From a virus: DNA of 39,396 nt. The stretch covers positions 1 to 39,396 of IMG/VR virus record IMGVR_UViG_3300027917_000088; one strand, 5' to 3'. Below are positions 13,989 through 22,439 of the stretch, in pieces. The notes beneath the pieces are model-generated. The model worked only from the letters and a program-made list of their open reading frames with translations, was not told where the DNA came from and made no database searches. Position numbers and translations under genes: made by a program. Positions within the stretch are counted from its first letter, which is position 1; each line of letters begins with the position of its first letter.

Positions 13989-14732
13989 ATGAAATTCCTA
14001 ATAACCGAACCTCGCGTCCCCGGAACCTTTCTCTCCCGCCAACTCATCGCTCACTGGAACCGCGTCACTCGCGGCCACAATCTCGAATTCTACACTAATC
14101 TCCCCTACGAGGTCCATGGCGAGCTCCTCACCCGTCTCTGGACCACCATCCGCTATGGCCCTCCCGATATCTACCTAATCTCTGAAACCGACATGGTCCT
14201 CAAACGCTCCTTTGTCAAAAAACTCGCTACCTGGCCCTGGCCCGAAAATCTAATCATGGTCCCCTTCATTACTCGGAAAGTCATCGAAGGCCAGCCTGTG
14301 ATTCTCGAGCACGAAGGTCAAACCGGTGCCTGGTTCATGGCCTTCAACCTCACCAAAGTCCAACCCCCTAACTGGCCCCCCCTCGACTGGCTCTCTTACG
14401 GAGGTGTAAACAATGACGCGGCTAATAACGCCCTTAACAATGCTGGCCCTTCTGGCTTTGTGGATTCTATGGGCCTACGACTTCTGGACTGGGAAGATTC
14501 CTATCCTCCCCTTCTTTCTATTAAGTATCCCGCTTGTGGCATTCACTTATTTTTTGCTCGACATTACCATGAAGATTTCAAAAAACCTCTAATCCCCGAT
14601 TTCCCCTACACCGTCGGAGACCACGTCCAGGAATGTCTAAAATATCTCGCGAGAGAGGAGCTCGCTTCGAACGAGCAATCCGGAGGAAAATCGCTCAAAG
14701 TCTCGGCCCGTCCTATACCGTCGAAAGAGTAG
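13989..14732 (+). CDS. Glycosyltransferase-like protein (GT-A, weak), 247 aa
   Basis: Start at ATG 13989; upstream in-frame codons lie in the preceding gene. The sequence IYLISETDMVLKRSF (about 61-75, with Glu66 and Asp68) looks like the DxD-type metal/sugar-nucleotide motif of GT-A enzymes, here as ETD, and GAWFMAFNLTK with a later DSMGLRLLDW segment fit an acceptor-side domain. There is no signal peptide or membrane helix. Its last 100 bases overlap the nuclease gene in another frame. Assignment is tentative: other nucleotide-sugar folds are possible. Confidence 0.5.
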   Translation: MKFLITEPRVPGTFLSRQLIAHWNRVTRGHNLEFYTNLPYEVHGELLTRLWTTIRYGPPDIYLISETDMVLKRSFVKKLATWPWPENLIMVPFITRKVIEGQPVILEHEGQTGAWFMAFNLTKVQPPNWPPLDWLSYGGVNNDAANNALNNAGPSGFVDSMGLRLLDWEDSYPPLLSIKYPACGIHLFFARHYHEDFKKPLIPDFPYTVGDHVQECLKYLAREELASNEQSGGKSLKVSARPIPSKE

Positions 14733-15046
14733 ACGAGTCAGGCTACGGCTACGGAGTCGATATCATTATCAAAGCTCAAGCAAATGACTATACCTTTCCC
14801 GTCGCCATTCAATGCAAAGCCTCTCACAAAACCCGCGATCTCGAGATCGGCCTGGACCAAGCCCGTCTGGGCTGGCCGGGCGCCCGCTTCCACATCTGTA
14901 TACACCGCCTATATTTACAGAACAGACCAACGCGCCCACTACGAATTGCGGCCCACACTCTTGACCGTCCAAATTGCGTCTTTTCCGACCTCTCCTGGCA
15001 AGGTATGATAGATATGATAGGAGACGTCATAGATAATGACCAATGA
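14633..15046 (+). CDS. PD-(D/E)XK nuclease, Holliday-resolvase-like, 137 aa
   Basis: The N-terminal helix SRERGARFERAIRRKIA has Glu13, followed by YGVDIII with Asp43 and VAIQCK with Gln60 and Lys62. This is the PD-(D/E)XK core in the E-D-QxK form used by archaeal Hjc-type resolvases and phage relatives. Size also fits (about 120-150 residues). It stands between replication and packaging genes, where phages place a junction resolvase that clears branched DNA before packaging. The first 100 bases overlap the upstream gene in another frame, and an AGGA site precedes the ATG. A VRR-type or restriction-like nuclease is the alternative. Confidence 0.72.
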   Translation: MSKISRERGARFERAIRRKIAQSLGPSYTVERVDESGYGYGVDIIIKAQANDYTFPVAIQCKASHKTRDLEIGLDQARLGWPGARFHICIHRLYLQNRPTRPLRIAAHTLDRPNCVFSDLSWQGMIDMIGDVIDNDQ

Positions 15047-15446
15047 CGAGCTTACCCCCAGTGCTCGGGCTCTCGAGGACGATCATGCCCCAACTACCCC
15101 TTCTAAAACTCTCGAGCTTGCCCGAGCACTCCTTTCTGCCTGGGAGCACAAACAAGACCCCAAACTCCTCCAGGAAGCCCTGTGCGACAACCCTGATCTA
15201 TCCACAGAGATCATGCGCGCAGGGCTTCTCTCTATTTACATGCACATGTACGACCGTGCACTAACCTCAAAAACCGCCACCTGGACCGAGCTCTTCCTCA
15301 AGCGTTTCGATCCCGAATTCAAAACAAAAGCCGACGACGCCTACCAACGTCAAACTCAAATCAACATCTTCGGCTCCTGGACCACCGACGAGCTCAAAAA
15401 CTTCGTCAAGGCCCAGTCCCGAAAAGTTTTGGGGGAAGCAGTATAG
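15036..15446 (+). CDS. Probable small terminase subunit, 136 aa
   Basis: Overlaps the nuclease gene by 11 bases and lies two genes before the large terminase. The protein is mostly helical with an N-terminal helix pair (KTLELARALLSAWEHKQDPKLLQEAL) and a C-terminal region suited to oligomer contacts (WTTDELKNFVKAQSRKVLG). I see no exact HTH signature. The call rests on position, size and helical content, all usual for TerS, which recognises viral DNA for packaging. Confidence 0.5.
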   Translation: MTNDELTPSARALEDDHAPTTPSKTLELARALLSAWEHKQDPKLLQEALCDNPDLSTEIMRAGLLSIYMHMYDRALTSKTATWTELFLKRFDPEFKTKADDAYQRQTQINIFGSWTTDELKNFVKAQSRKVLGEAV

Positions 15447-15518
15447 TGCCTCTTGTTCCAGAGTATTCCATAAACATAGTAAAAGATTTAGAAGGCCCCG
15501 ATGTCAGGAGACTGAAAA

Positions 15519-15713
15519 ATGACCGACCAACTCCAATCCTGCGGCTGTAAATTCAAGAACGAGCGTGACGATATATCCGGCAAAATGGTCTGTACTCAAA
15601 CCGTCTGGTGCACCCAACACAAACCACCCCCGAAACCGGCTCCCCCCACTCCCAAAGACCAGCACGTTCGTGCCGAAGTCGCCAAGGGAATCGCAGGAAC
15701 CGCCAAAAAGTGA
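15519..15713 (+). CDS. Small Cys-containing protein before the terminase, 64 aa
   Basis: Good AGGAGA ribosome site before the ATG. Four cysteines (CGC near 8-10, C25, C31) and a WCTQH segment suggest a metal knuckle, followed by a Pro-rich linker (KPPPKPAPPTPK) and a basic end. The TGA overlaps the GTG start of the large terminase. Coupling hints at a packaging accessory role, but no family is recognised. Confidence 0.62.
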   Translation: MTDQLQSCGCKFKNERDDISGKMVCTQTVWCTQHKPPPKPAPPTPKDQHVRAEVAKGIAGTAKK

Positions 15714-17290
15714 TCCCCGACACCCGCGAAGATCTCACCAAACAAGCACTTGCGCTGGTAGAGATTCAGGAGCGTCAAAAGGCCTTTCCTTTGTATTTCT
15801 ACCAGCCAAATTCAAAAGTCGTCCCTTTTCACAAGGCCCGGGCTCGCGTTCGCATTCTTTCGGGCGGCAACCGCTCAGGCAAGTCGGAGGCAAACGTAGC
15901 CGAGGCGGGATCGTATGCCCTGGGCTACCGTCCCTGGGTCTTGCGCGAGCTCGGCCTTCCTTTTCCCAATCACCCCTGGGAACGCCCTGACAGCCTCCCC
16001 GAAGAAGCCATCTGCTTCAACGGCCTCGGCATCCGCGTCCCCGTCCCCAACTCAATATTCGTGGTCACTGGCCAATCCATGAAAAAGGGCATCGGTGAAA
16101 CCCTCTACCCAAAATTCAAAAAACTCCTCGGCCCCTTCATAATCGACGAGCACATGTCACATGCTGGCGTCCCTGCCGACCTCGTGCTTAGAAATGGAAG
16201 CCGCATCGTCTTTGGAAGCGCCGAACAAGGCCCCCAAGCATTCGAGAGCACCGAGTACACCTTCAACGCCATCGACGAACCCATCCCCCGCCGCGTCTAC
16301 ACCGGAATCTCCCGAGGCGCCATCGACCAATACGCCCCAGTTATAATGACCTTCACTCCCATCGGCCCCTGGTCCGGCTGGCTTTTCAAAGACCTCTACG
16401 CTCCCGGCCTCCGCAACTCCATAGACGACCCCAACCTCGCTGTCTTCAACCTGAGCATCTACGACAACCAGTACCTCCACCCCGAAGCCGTCGAAGCCTT
16501 CGCCAAGGACCCGGCGATCTCCGATATCGAAAAAGAGGCCCGCCTTTACGGCCGCTTCATGCATCTCACCGACCGCGTCTACCAAAACTTCGACGACCGA
16601 ATCCACGTCATTCCCCCCTTCAAATCTCCCGACGACTGGTACCACGGAATGGCCCTCGACCCCCATTCCGTCAAACCCTGGGCAATCTGCTATTTCACGG
16701 TATCCCCCGATGGAACTATCTTTATCACTAAAGAGTGGCCAACCACAGACTTCACAAAAATTAGACGAGATCCTAAAAGCATTGAGGACTACGTCTCTCT
16801 CATTCGACGACTTGACGCTGACCTGCCGATACAACTCCGGCTCATCGACCCGAATTACGGGCCTCGATCTGAAACTATTAGAGGACGTTTTATACCTTCT
16901 ATTGCTGGCGATCTGGCACGATACGGTCTCGATTTCCATTACCACCTCAACGACGACCTCAACTATGGCGAAGGGAAAGTCCGCCAGCTCCTCCACTACG
17001 ACGAATCCCAGCCCCGATCCTCTCTCAACCGCCCTCGCCTCTATATCTTCGACTGCTGCACAAACGTCATCCAGTCCATCAGCCTTTACACTACCAAAGC
17101 CCGCCGCGGCCACGAAGAAGAGATAGACGACACCAAACGCGACGAAACTTTCAAGGACTTTGCCGACTTAGTCCGCTACATAGCGGTTTCGGAGATCGGC
17201 GAATCCGCCCCAATCGACGCCGTCGACGCCATGATGCGCCAATTCTACGCCCAAGACGCCGATCTCGGAATCACCGGCTACGGAGAATAA
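15710..17290 (+). CDS. terL: Large terminase subunit (ATPase plus nuclease), 526 aa
   Basis: The packaging motor. Start at GTG 15710, overlapping the previous TGA (GTGA); the longer frame from 15608 would be out-of-frame overlap with that gene. Walker A is SGGNRSGKS with Lys58, Walker B is FNAIDEP with Asp189 and catalytic Glu190. The RNase H-like nuclease has Asp317 (MALDPH) and Asp380 (RLIDPNYG). Length is ordinary for the family. It sits next to the small terminase candidate and ahead of portal. Codon use in about 16700-16920 is less C-ending than around it. Confidence 0.95.
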   Translation: MIPDTREDLTKQALALVEIQERQKAFPLYFYQPNSKVVPFHKARARVRILSGGNRSGKSEANVAEAGSYALGYRPWVLRELGLPFPNHPWERPDSLPEEAICFNGLGIRVPVPNSIFVVTGQSMKKGIGETLYPKFKKLLGPFIIDEHMSHAGVPADLVLRNGSRIVFGSAEQGPQAFESTEYTFNAIDEPIPRRVYTGISRGAIDQYAPVIMTFTPIGPWSGWLFKDLYAPGLRNSIDDPNLAVFNLSIYDNQYLHPEAVEAFAKDPAISDIEKEARLYGRFMHLTDRVYQNFDDRIHVIPPFKSPDDWYHGMALDPHSVKPWAICYFTVSPDGTIFITKEWPTTDFTKIRRDPKSIEDYVSLIRRLDADLPIQLRLIDPNYGPRSETIRGRFIPSIAGDLARYGLDFHYHLNDDLNYGEGKVRQLLHYDESQPRSSLNRPRLYIFDCCTNVIQSISLYTTKARRGHEEEIDDTKRDETFKDFADLVRYIAVSEIGESAPIDAVDAMMRQFYAQDADLGITGYGE

Positions 17291-17291
17291 A

Positions 17292-17426
17292 ATGCCCAAA
17301 AAACTCGAAGCCAAACTCAAGCGTGAAGCCCTCAAAAAGTTCGGCTCCACCACCTCCAAAAAAGCTCGTGCTTACATTTACGGCGCCCTCCGTTCAACTG
17401 GCTGGAAGCCCAAAGGAGAAAAATGA
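17292..17426 (+). CDS. Basic phage miniprotein, 44 aa
   Basis: A 44-codon gene directly after the terminase. The protein is strongly basic, and its stop overlaps the next ATG (ATGA). The segment FGSTTSKKARAYIYGALRSTGWKP resembles short phage proteins I know only as hypotheticals. Possible DNA or membrane contact through its lysines. Function is unknown. Confidence 0.65.
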   Translation: MPKKLEAKLKREALKKFGSTTSKKARAYIYGALRSTGWKPKGEK

Positions 17427-17701
17427 AGCTTCTCAAAATCCTTCCCATCTGCGTTGTCCTCTGCCTTTCCGGCTGTGCCTTCCCCGAGCTCCAAAAGGCC
17501 GCGATAGAGCCCGATCCCCGCACCGGTAAAACCCCTCCCCAGGCAATTCTCGACTCGGGCACTGACATTCTCGACTTCCCCCTCAACCTCGGCGCCTGGG
17601 GCGATCTCATTCAAAACATCGTCATCCTCGCCGCTGCCGGCTTCGGCTACAAAGAATGGCGCCGCTTCCGCAAAAACGACACCATAACACCCCAAAAATG
17701 A
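17423..17701 (+). CDS. Lipoprotein with C-terminal membrane helix, possible u-spanin
   Basis: A 92-residue protein with a lipoprotein signal: hydrophobic residues 3-17 and lipobox LSGC with Cys18. A second hydrophobic segment at about 62-76 (LIQNIVILAAAGFGY) is followed by positive residues KEWRRFRK. An outer-membrane lipid anchor at one end and an inner-membrane helix at the other is the plan of unimolecular spanins such as T1 gp11, which fuse the two membranes at lysis. This copy is shorter than T1 gp11 and no endolysin or holin is adjacent. Placement near the terminase resembles T7, which has its spanins there. Confidence 0.55.
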   Translation: MKLLKILPICVVLCLSGCAFPELQKAAIEPDPRTGKTPPQAILDSGTDILDFPLNLGAWGDLIQNIVILAAAGFGYKEWRRFRKNDTITPQK

Positions 17702-18213
17702 GCGTTCAAAACGGCTGGTTCACCTGGCCTCTTTTCTACCAGAGCTTGGCTTTAAGTGCCACCGGCCCCATTGTCGAGCTCGGAGTCTGGCTTGGCCATT
17801 CCTTGTATTTCCTGCACTCAAACCTCGTTGCAGCCGGCAAATACATCCACCTGGTCGGGGTCGACGCCTTCGACGCTCGAGGCGGCACTCCCGAAATGTT
17901 CGAGTTCTCGAAAACCCATGACTTATACGAGCTTGCCCGCACCTATCTCCCCCTCGAAATCGCCCTCATAAAAGGGGACACCAAATCAGTCGCCTCCTCC
18001 TTCCCCGACAAATACTTTTACGCCTGTTTCATAGACGCTTCTCACGACTATGATTCTGTCAAAAATGATATAGAGGCCTGGCTACCAAAAACTCATGGCA
18101 TTATCGCCGGCCACGATATACTCGAACCTTCTGTCCGCAGTGCTGTAGAAAGTATTTTCCCTGATTTCTGCTCCGACCCCGGACAAAATATATGGATAAA
18201 AAAACTGACCTAA
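17698..18213 (+). CDS. Class I SAM-dependent methyltransferase (Methyltransf_24 type)
   Basis: A 171-residue methyltransferase starting at ATG 17698, overlapping the lipoprotein stop (ATGA). Motif I is IVELGVWLGHS, a VGVDAFDA follows, and IDASHDY at 112-118 is the family's Asp/His motif, then IIAGHDI. It resembles the other two methyltransferases here, though Gly114/Asp115 are replaced by Ala/Ser. It overlaps the following glycosyltransferase gene by 22 bases, so the two are probably made together, which suggests methylation of a transferred sugar. Confidence 0.82.
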   Translation: MSVQNGWFTWPLFYQSLALSATGPIVELGVWLGHSLYFLHSNLVAAGKYIHLVGVDAFDARGGTPEMFEFSKTHDLYELARTYLPLEIALIKGDTKSVASSFPDKYFYACFIDASHDYDSVKNDIEAWLPKTHGIIAGHDILEPSVRSAVESIFPDFCSDPGQNIWIKKLT

Positions 18214-19034
18214 TCCTCGGAGTCCTCCTCCGAACCCACCGCCGCGCCAAAACCCTACGGATCGTCCTCGACGAGCTCCTCCGCTACGGCACCTTCCCCG
18301 GCATATCTGTAAGAATCCACGTTTCCCTCGACCGTCCCACCGCCGAGGTCGCTGACCTCCTCGAATCCTATCGTCACAAAATCTGGGGCTTCCTCAAAAC
18401 CAAACGCCCCCTCCTTTCCGCCGAATACGGCGAACTCTTCATGCCCGCCGCCAACGAACAGCTCGCCGCCTTCGAAAAAGTCAACGCCGACTGGTACCTC
18501 CTTTGGGATGACGATAGCTGGTACGAGCCCCTATCAATCACGGAAGAGCTCCCCTCGGCCCTTACCAACCCCGATATCGACGTCTGGACGGCTACTACCC
18601 TTTATTTCTGGGATACCCCTTTTACCTATCGGGCGGATAGGCCCCATTACGCCCCTTCCCTTTTCCGAGTCCTACCTGGAGACCGTTTCCCCCTAAACCG
18701 AATCCTGCTCTGCACTGAAAATCGTTTCGATACAGCCTTCATCCAGAACCGAATCGGGCAGTTAAAAACTCCCATTTTCGGCTATGGTACTTTTGACGAA
18801 ACCGACCGCCGCCTAACCTACGAAGCCTTCGCGACGGCTGGGAAGGTCGACTCCTTCACCCTGAAAGGCCTCCAGCCTCCACCCCGTCTCGACCGATTCC
18901 CTGAAGACGCCCTCAAACAAGGGCTCATTCAGCGACCGGACTGGACCGACCTCTGGACAAAGTACTATGGAACGGAAAACCAACCCCCTCAGCCTGAGCG
19001 TCCTGTCGAACTTGCGGCTGGGAAGCTCGGATGA
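18192..19034 (+). CDS. GT2-like glycosyltransferase, 280 aa
   Basis: N-terminal ILGVLLRTHRRAKTLRIVL is the first strand-helix of GT-A enzymes. WYLLWDDDSWYEP carries the metal-binding Asp106-Asp107-Asp108. No membrane segment is seen, so it is probably soluble. It follows a methyltransferase with a 22-base overlap, and its last 68 bases overlap the portal gene in another frame. A role in glycosylating virion protein or host glycan is inferred. Confidence 0.7.
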   Translation: MDKKTDLILGVLLRTHRRAKTLRIVLDELLRYGTFPGISVRIHVSLDRPTAEVADLLESYRHKIWGFLKTKRPLLSAEYGELFMPAANEQLAAFEKVNADWYLLWDDDSWYEPLSITEELPSALTNPDIDVWTATTLYFWDTPFTYRADRPHYAPSLFRVLPGDRFPLNRILLCTENRFDTAFIQNRIGQLKTPIFGYGTFDETDRRLTYEAFATAGKVDSFTLKGLQPPPRLDRFPEDALKQGLIQRPDWTDLWTKYYGTENQPPQPERPVELAAGKLG

Positions 19035-21066
19035 TGACGAAAAGCGTGTCCTCTCCGCCCTCGTAAATCGTGCCCTGACCGCTGAACGAAACCGCCAAGG
19101 CTGGCTCGACCGCCAGCGCGCCCTCTCCCGTCTCCGCTTCGGCATCCGCTCCCCCAAAACCTTCCCCTGGAAAGGCGCCTCCAATCTGAGCGTCCCCTTC
19201 GTCGACCAGGTCATCCGCAAATACAAGCCCACCATGATGCGCCTCATCGTCGAACCCGACCCCATCGTCGAATTCGTGGGCACCGACCAGGCCGCCATCG
19301 AAGTCGAGCGCACCGCCGAAATCGTCTTCAACTGGCTGTTCAAAACCGAAATGGAAGCCATCGAACCCATGGCCTTCATCATCGACGGACTCTGCCATCG
19401 CGGTTTCGCCTTTGCCCAAGTCGGATGGGAGTACCGCACCGAGTACGAATGCCGTCTCCTCTACGTCAAGGACTACTTTCCCAACGCCCGCAACACCGAA
19501 GCCGCTCAAATCGCCCAGCGCCTTGCCCGCGAGTACGATCTCGACATCACCGACGAGCGCGTCCAAAGCTCTCTATCCCAGGTCGTCGCCAAAATCCAGG
19601 CCGGCGCCGAATTCGTCAAACTCGCCTTCCGCCGTGTAATCGCCGACCGCCCCGCTGTCTGGGACCGTGACGCCGTCCAGGTAATCGCCCCTCCCCGCTG
19701 CACCGACATCGGCAACGCCGAATGGGTCATTATCCAGCACGTCCTCTCCCTGCGTGACCTGAAGCAGCGCGCCGCCGACGCCCTCTTCTCCCGCCCCTCC
19801 GTCGAAAAAATCCTTGGTGACATGCGCTCCACCAAAGACAAAGCAAGCGGTTCTCGCCCCGACACCGATATCCCCTTATCCCCCTCCCTCTGGCACGACC
19901 GCGAGCTCCAAAACGAGCGCGAACGAATCTGGGGCGTCGAAGACGAAGACAACATCCTAATCTGGGAAATCTTCCACTGGTACGACCACAACAACGACGG
20001 TCTCGTCGACCGCACCGTAACCTACCTCCACCCCCGCAGCATGACCAAGCTCCGGTCCATGCCCTACCCCTACCCCTTCCACCAGTGGCCCCTCGTCAAA
20101 TACGACTTCGAAAAAATCAACCGCCGCTGGCACAGTCCCCGGGGCATCACCCAAATGCTCATGGACTTACAGTTGGAGATCAACGCCCAGCACAACGCCC
20201 GCATCGACGGTATGACCCTGCGGAACGCCCCCACATACCAAATGCCGGTCCTCGGCCAATTCATGGTCCGAAACTTCCGGGCCACCCCCGGCACAATCAT
20301 CCACACCAAAGGAGGCGCCAGACTTGAACCCCTCCAGCAAGACCGCCAGGCTTTCCCGGAGCAGTTCCAGGAAGAAAACGCCCTCCGCGCCCTCGGCGAA
20401 CACTACATCGGTGTATTCGACGCAGCTATTACGAGCCCGGTTGCTCAAACTAAACCGCGAACTGCGACGGAGATATCCGCTATCGTTCAATACACCGCTG
20501 CCACCGCCACCTTTGACGCCATCCTCTTCCAGCTTGCCAACCGCAAACTCTACTCTCTGATCTGGGAGCTCTTCATGGACCTCGGCCCCAACGAGGTCAA
20601 GCTAAAGGTCTCCGGCACAGATCCTAAACTCCAGCAAGCCGCCCTCGGCGGTTTCGACCCCAACGTCCTCGAAGAACAGCTTGTCACCATACGAAAGTCC
20701 GACATAAACAAAAAATTTAAACTGATCCCGACCGGCACCATCGCTAACACCAACCGCGCTCTCGAGCTCGCCAACGCCCGCGAAGCCATGGCCATGTACG
20801 TCAACGACATGTCCGGCTACATTGACCCCTACGCCATCCGTCAATGGCATGTCGGTCTCCTGGCCCAGCCCCGGTGGAGCCGCCGTATCCTCCGGACGCC
20901 CGACCAGGCCGCTATCCTCCGTACCCTCATGGAAGGCGCCGCAGCCTGGCAAGACCCCGAGACCCAGGCCGCCATGAGTGTCCGAGGCGGCGTCCCCGGT
21001 CCTGACCTCCCCCGTCAAGAACTCGCCCAATCCGGCCAATCAGGAATCGAGGCCCAGCAACCATGA
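18967..21066 (+). CDS. Portal protein, 699 aa
   Basis: Large protein after the terminase and before scaffold and capsid, where tailed phages place the portal. The N-terminal region carries the typical FPWKGASNLSVPFVDQVIRK segment followed by a long helix-rich core, and the sequence after about residue 380 has the WHSPRGI and LQLEINAQHNARIDG elements common in portal families of podovirus and siphovirus type. Length is at the upper end of the family. It forms the dodecameric ring through which DNA is packaged. Start overlaps the glycosyltransferase; no strong ribosome site is seen, so coupling is likely. Confidence 0.88.
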   Translation: MERKTNPLSLSVLSNLRLGSSDDDEKRVLSALVNRALTAERNRQGWLDRQRALSRLRFGIRSPKTFPWKGASNLSVPFVDQVIRKYKPTMMRLIVEPDPIVEFVGTDQAAIEVERTAEIVFNWLFKTEMEAIEPMAFIIDGLCHRGFAFAQVGWEYRTEYECRLLYVKDYFPNARNTEAAQIAQRLAREYDLDITDERVQSSLSQVVAKIQAGAEFVKLAFRRVIADRPAVWDRDAVQVIAPPRCTDIGNAEWVIIQHVLSLRDLKQRAADALFSRPSVEKILGDMRSTKDKASGSRPDTDIPLSPSLWHDRELQNERERIWGVEDEDNILIWEIFHWYDHNNDGLVDRTVTYLHPRSMTKLRSMPYPYPFHQWPLVKYDFEKINRRWHSPRGITQMLMDLQLEINAQHNARIDGMTLRNAPTYQMPVLGQFMVRNFRATPGTIIHTKGGARLEPLQQDRQAFPEQFQEENALRALGEHYIGVFDAAITSPVAQTKPRTATEISAIVQYTAATATFDAILFQLANRKLYSLIWELFMDLGPNEVKLKVSGTDPKLQQAALGGFDPNVLEEQLVTIRKSDINKKFKLIPTGTIANTNRALELANAREAMAMYVNDMSGYIDPYAIRQWHVGLLAQPRWSRRILRTPDQAAILRTLMEGAAAWQDPETQAAMSVRGGVPGPDLPRQELAQSGQSGIEAQQP

Positions 21067-21404
21067 CCCAAGTTCCCCTCATAGAACAACTTAACGCCGT
21101 CAAAGACCTGGAGAAGCGCGAACTCCTCAAAGCCGACATCTGGAAGCGCAACAAAAACACCGAACTCCACGAGCTCATCCTCGTTGAAATCTTCTCCCTT
21201 TACCAGCACGCCCTATCCATGCTTACCCCACCCGAGGCCACCAGCGACAAGCGTAACTTCGCCAGCGGCCTCCTTTACGGTATGTCAATACTTGCAGACA
21301 AGGCAAACGCTACCCTCACCGAAAAGTACAGAGAATCCGACGACCTCGACCCCTACACCCAACCAGAAATTGATTTCATCGAGAAGGAAGATCCTGTAAC
21401 ATAA
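21063..21404 (+). CDS. Small protein between portal and scaffold, 113 aa
   Basis: ATG overlaps the portal stop (ATGA). The protein is almost all helix, charged, with a heptad-like N-terminal region (LIEQLNAVKDLEKRELLKADI) and an acidic tail. Its position between portal and scaffold suggests a head-assembly accessory or scaffold partner. No motif is recognised. Confidence 0.7.
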   Translation: MTQVPLIEQLNAVKDLEKRELLKADIWKRNKNTELHELILVEIFSLYQHALSMLTPPEATSDKRNFASGLLYGMSILADKANATLTEKYRESDDLDPYTQPEIDFIEKEDPVT

Positions 21405-21421
21405 AGACTAAGGAGTGAAGA

Positions 21422-22414
21422 ATGTCCACCCCACAGGACGCCCAGGACGCAGGCCTTCAACCTGCTGATAAAGAATTCCTCAATCTTCGCGACGCCATCG
21501 TCCTGAAGGAGCCCAAGCTCCCTTCAGAACACGCCTTGCGCCGCGAGCAACTTGTCCAATCTCAAACTCAAACTCCTCCGACGCCGCCTCCCCCCCGTTC
21601 CCCTGCTGAACATGTCACCCCTCGTTTTACCGACAAAGAAGCCCAATCTCCGGTAGCCGGCAATCGTCCTGTCGACACCGTGGTCGTCCCCCAGGAAGCG
21701 CCGCCAATCTCCCCCAAGGATACTCCCCGCGTCCAAGATCGGATCAACAAACTCTACGGCAAAATGAAATCCGCTGAGGAGCGAGCCCAGGACGCCGAAA
21801 CCCGTCTCGCTGAAATGATGAACCGGCTCGAGGCCCGGTACCAAAACCCTCAAGGACCCCCATCCCAACAAAACCCTAACTTTCATCATTTCGGGTTCCC
21901 TTCAGCGCAACCCCAGAGCTTCGAGCCTACGCCAATTTCGTCTCATGACGCTGGTATCGACCAACAGCCCTTCGTTTCGCGTCAAGAACTGGCGAATCTC
22001 ATGGCGCAGCAGACGCAGATGCTCCTGGCCCAGAACGAGGCCATTCAAGCGCGAACCGCGTCTCAGGTTGAAGCCGAGAGAGAATATCCCGATGTATACA
22101 CCAACCCAGAACTGCGCGAAGCCACCGAGCAAATCCTTCGCAACGACCCTTATCTACGACAAGACCCCAAGGGTCCTCTGAAGGCCGCAGCCATGGTCCG
22201 TGGCATGTATGCCGGAGTATTCCCCTCCGAAAGTGGCCTGCCCACCACTGCGCGTAAAGAGGCAGCTTCGTCATTAGGTCCGTCCGTGCCTGAAGGTCAG
22301 TCACAACCCGATGACAGAGCCGCCCGCTATCAAGCCGCTCTCAACCGAGCAGCCCAGACTCAACGGCCTGAAGATTTCGCTTTAGCCCGCAGAATCCAAC
22401 TGGGCCAAGCCTGA
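21422..22414 (+). CDS. Probable scaffold protein, 330 aa
   Basis: Strong AAGGAGTGA site before the ATG. The sequence has low complexity: Pro/Gln-rich disordered stretches around residues 55-110 and 140-180, a coiled coil around 110-140 (INKLYGKMKSAEERAQDAETRL), and helices later. Scaffolding proteins of tailed phages have this composition and stand just before the major capsid gene, as here. The family has low sequence conservation, so the call rests on position and composition. Confidence 0.72.
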   Translation: MSTPQDAQDAGLQPADKEFLNLRDAIVLKEPKLPSEHALRREQLVQSQTQTPPTPPPPRSPAEHVTPRFTDKEAQSPVAGNRPVDTVVVPQEAPPISPKDTPRVQDRINKLYGKMKSAEERAQDAETRLAEMMNRLEARYQNPQGPPSQQNPNFHHFGFPSAQPQSFEPTPISSHDAGIDQQPFVSRQELANLMAQQTQMLLAQNEAIQARTASQVEAEREYPDVYTNPELREATEQILRNDPYLRQDPKGPLKAAAMVRGMYAGVFPSESGLPTTARKEAASSLGPSVPEGQSQPDDRAARYQAALNRAAQTQRPEDFALARRIQLGQA

Positions 22415-22439
22415 TAGCTACAAACCAAGGAGATAGCCC

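Noticed and set aside
15446-15550. Short GTG frame of 34 codons between the TerS candidate and the next gene
   Set aside because: A GGGGGA site is present, but it overlaps the next gene by 32 bases, has no recognisable features and a non-ATG start. Left out as too weak.
16157-17113. Long minus-strand frame over the terminase
   Set aside because: Shadow of the terminase; the plus-strand frame has intact Walker and nuclease motifs.
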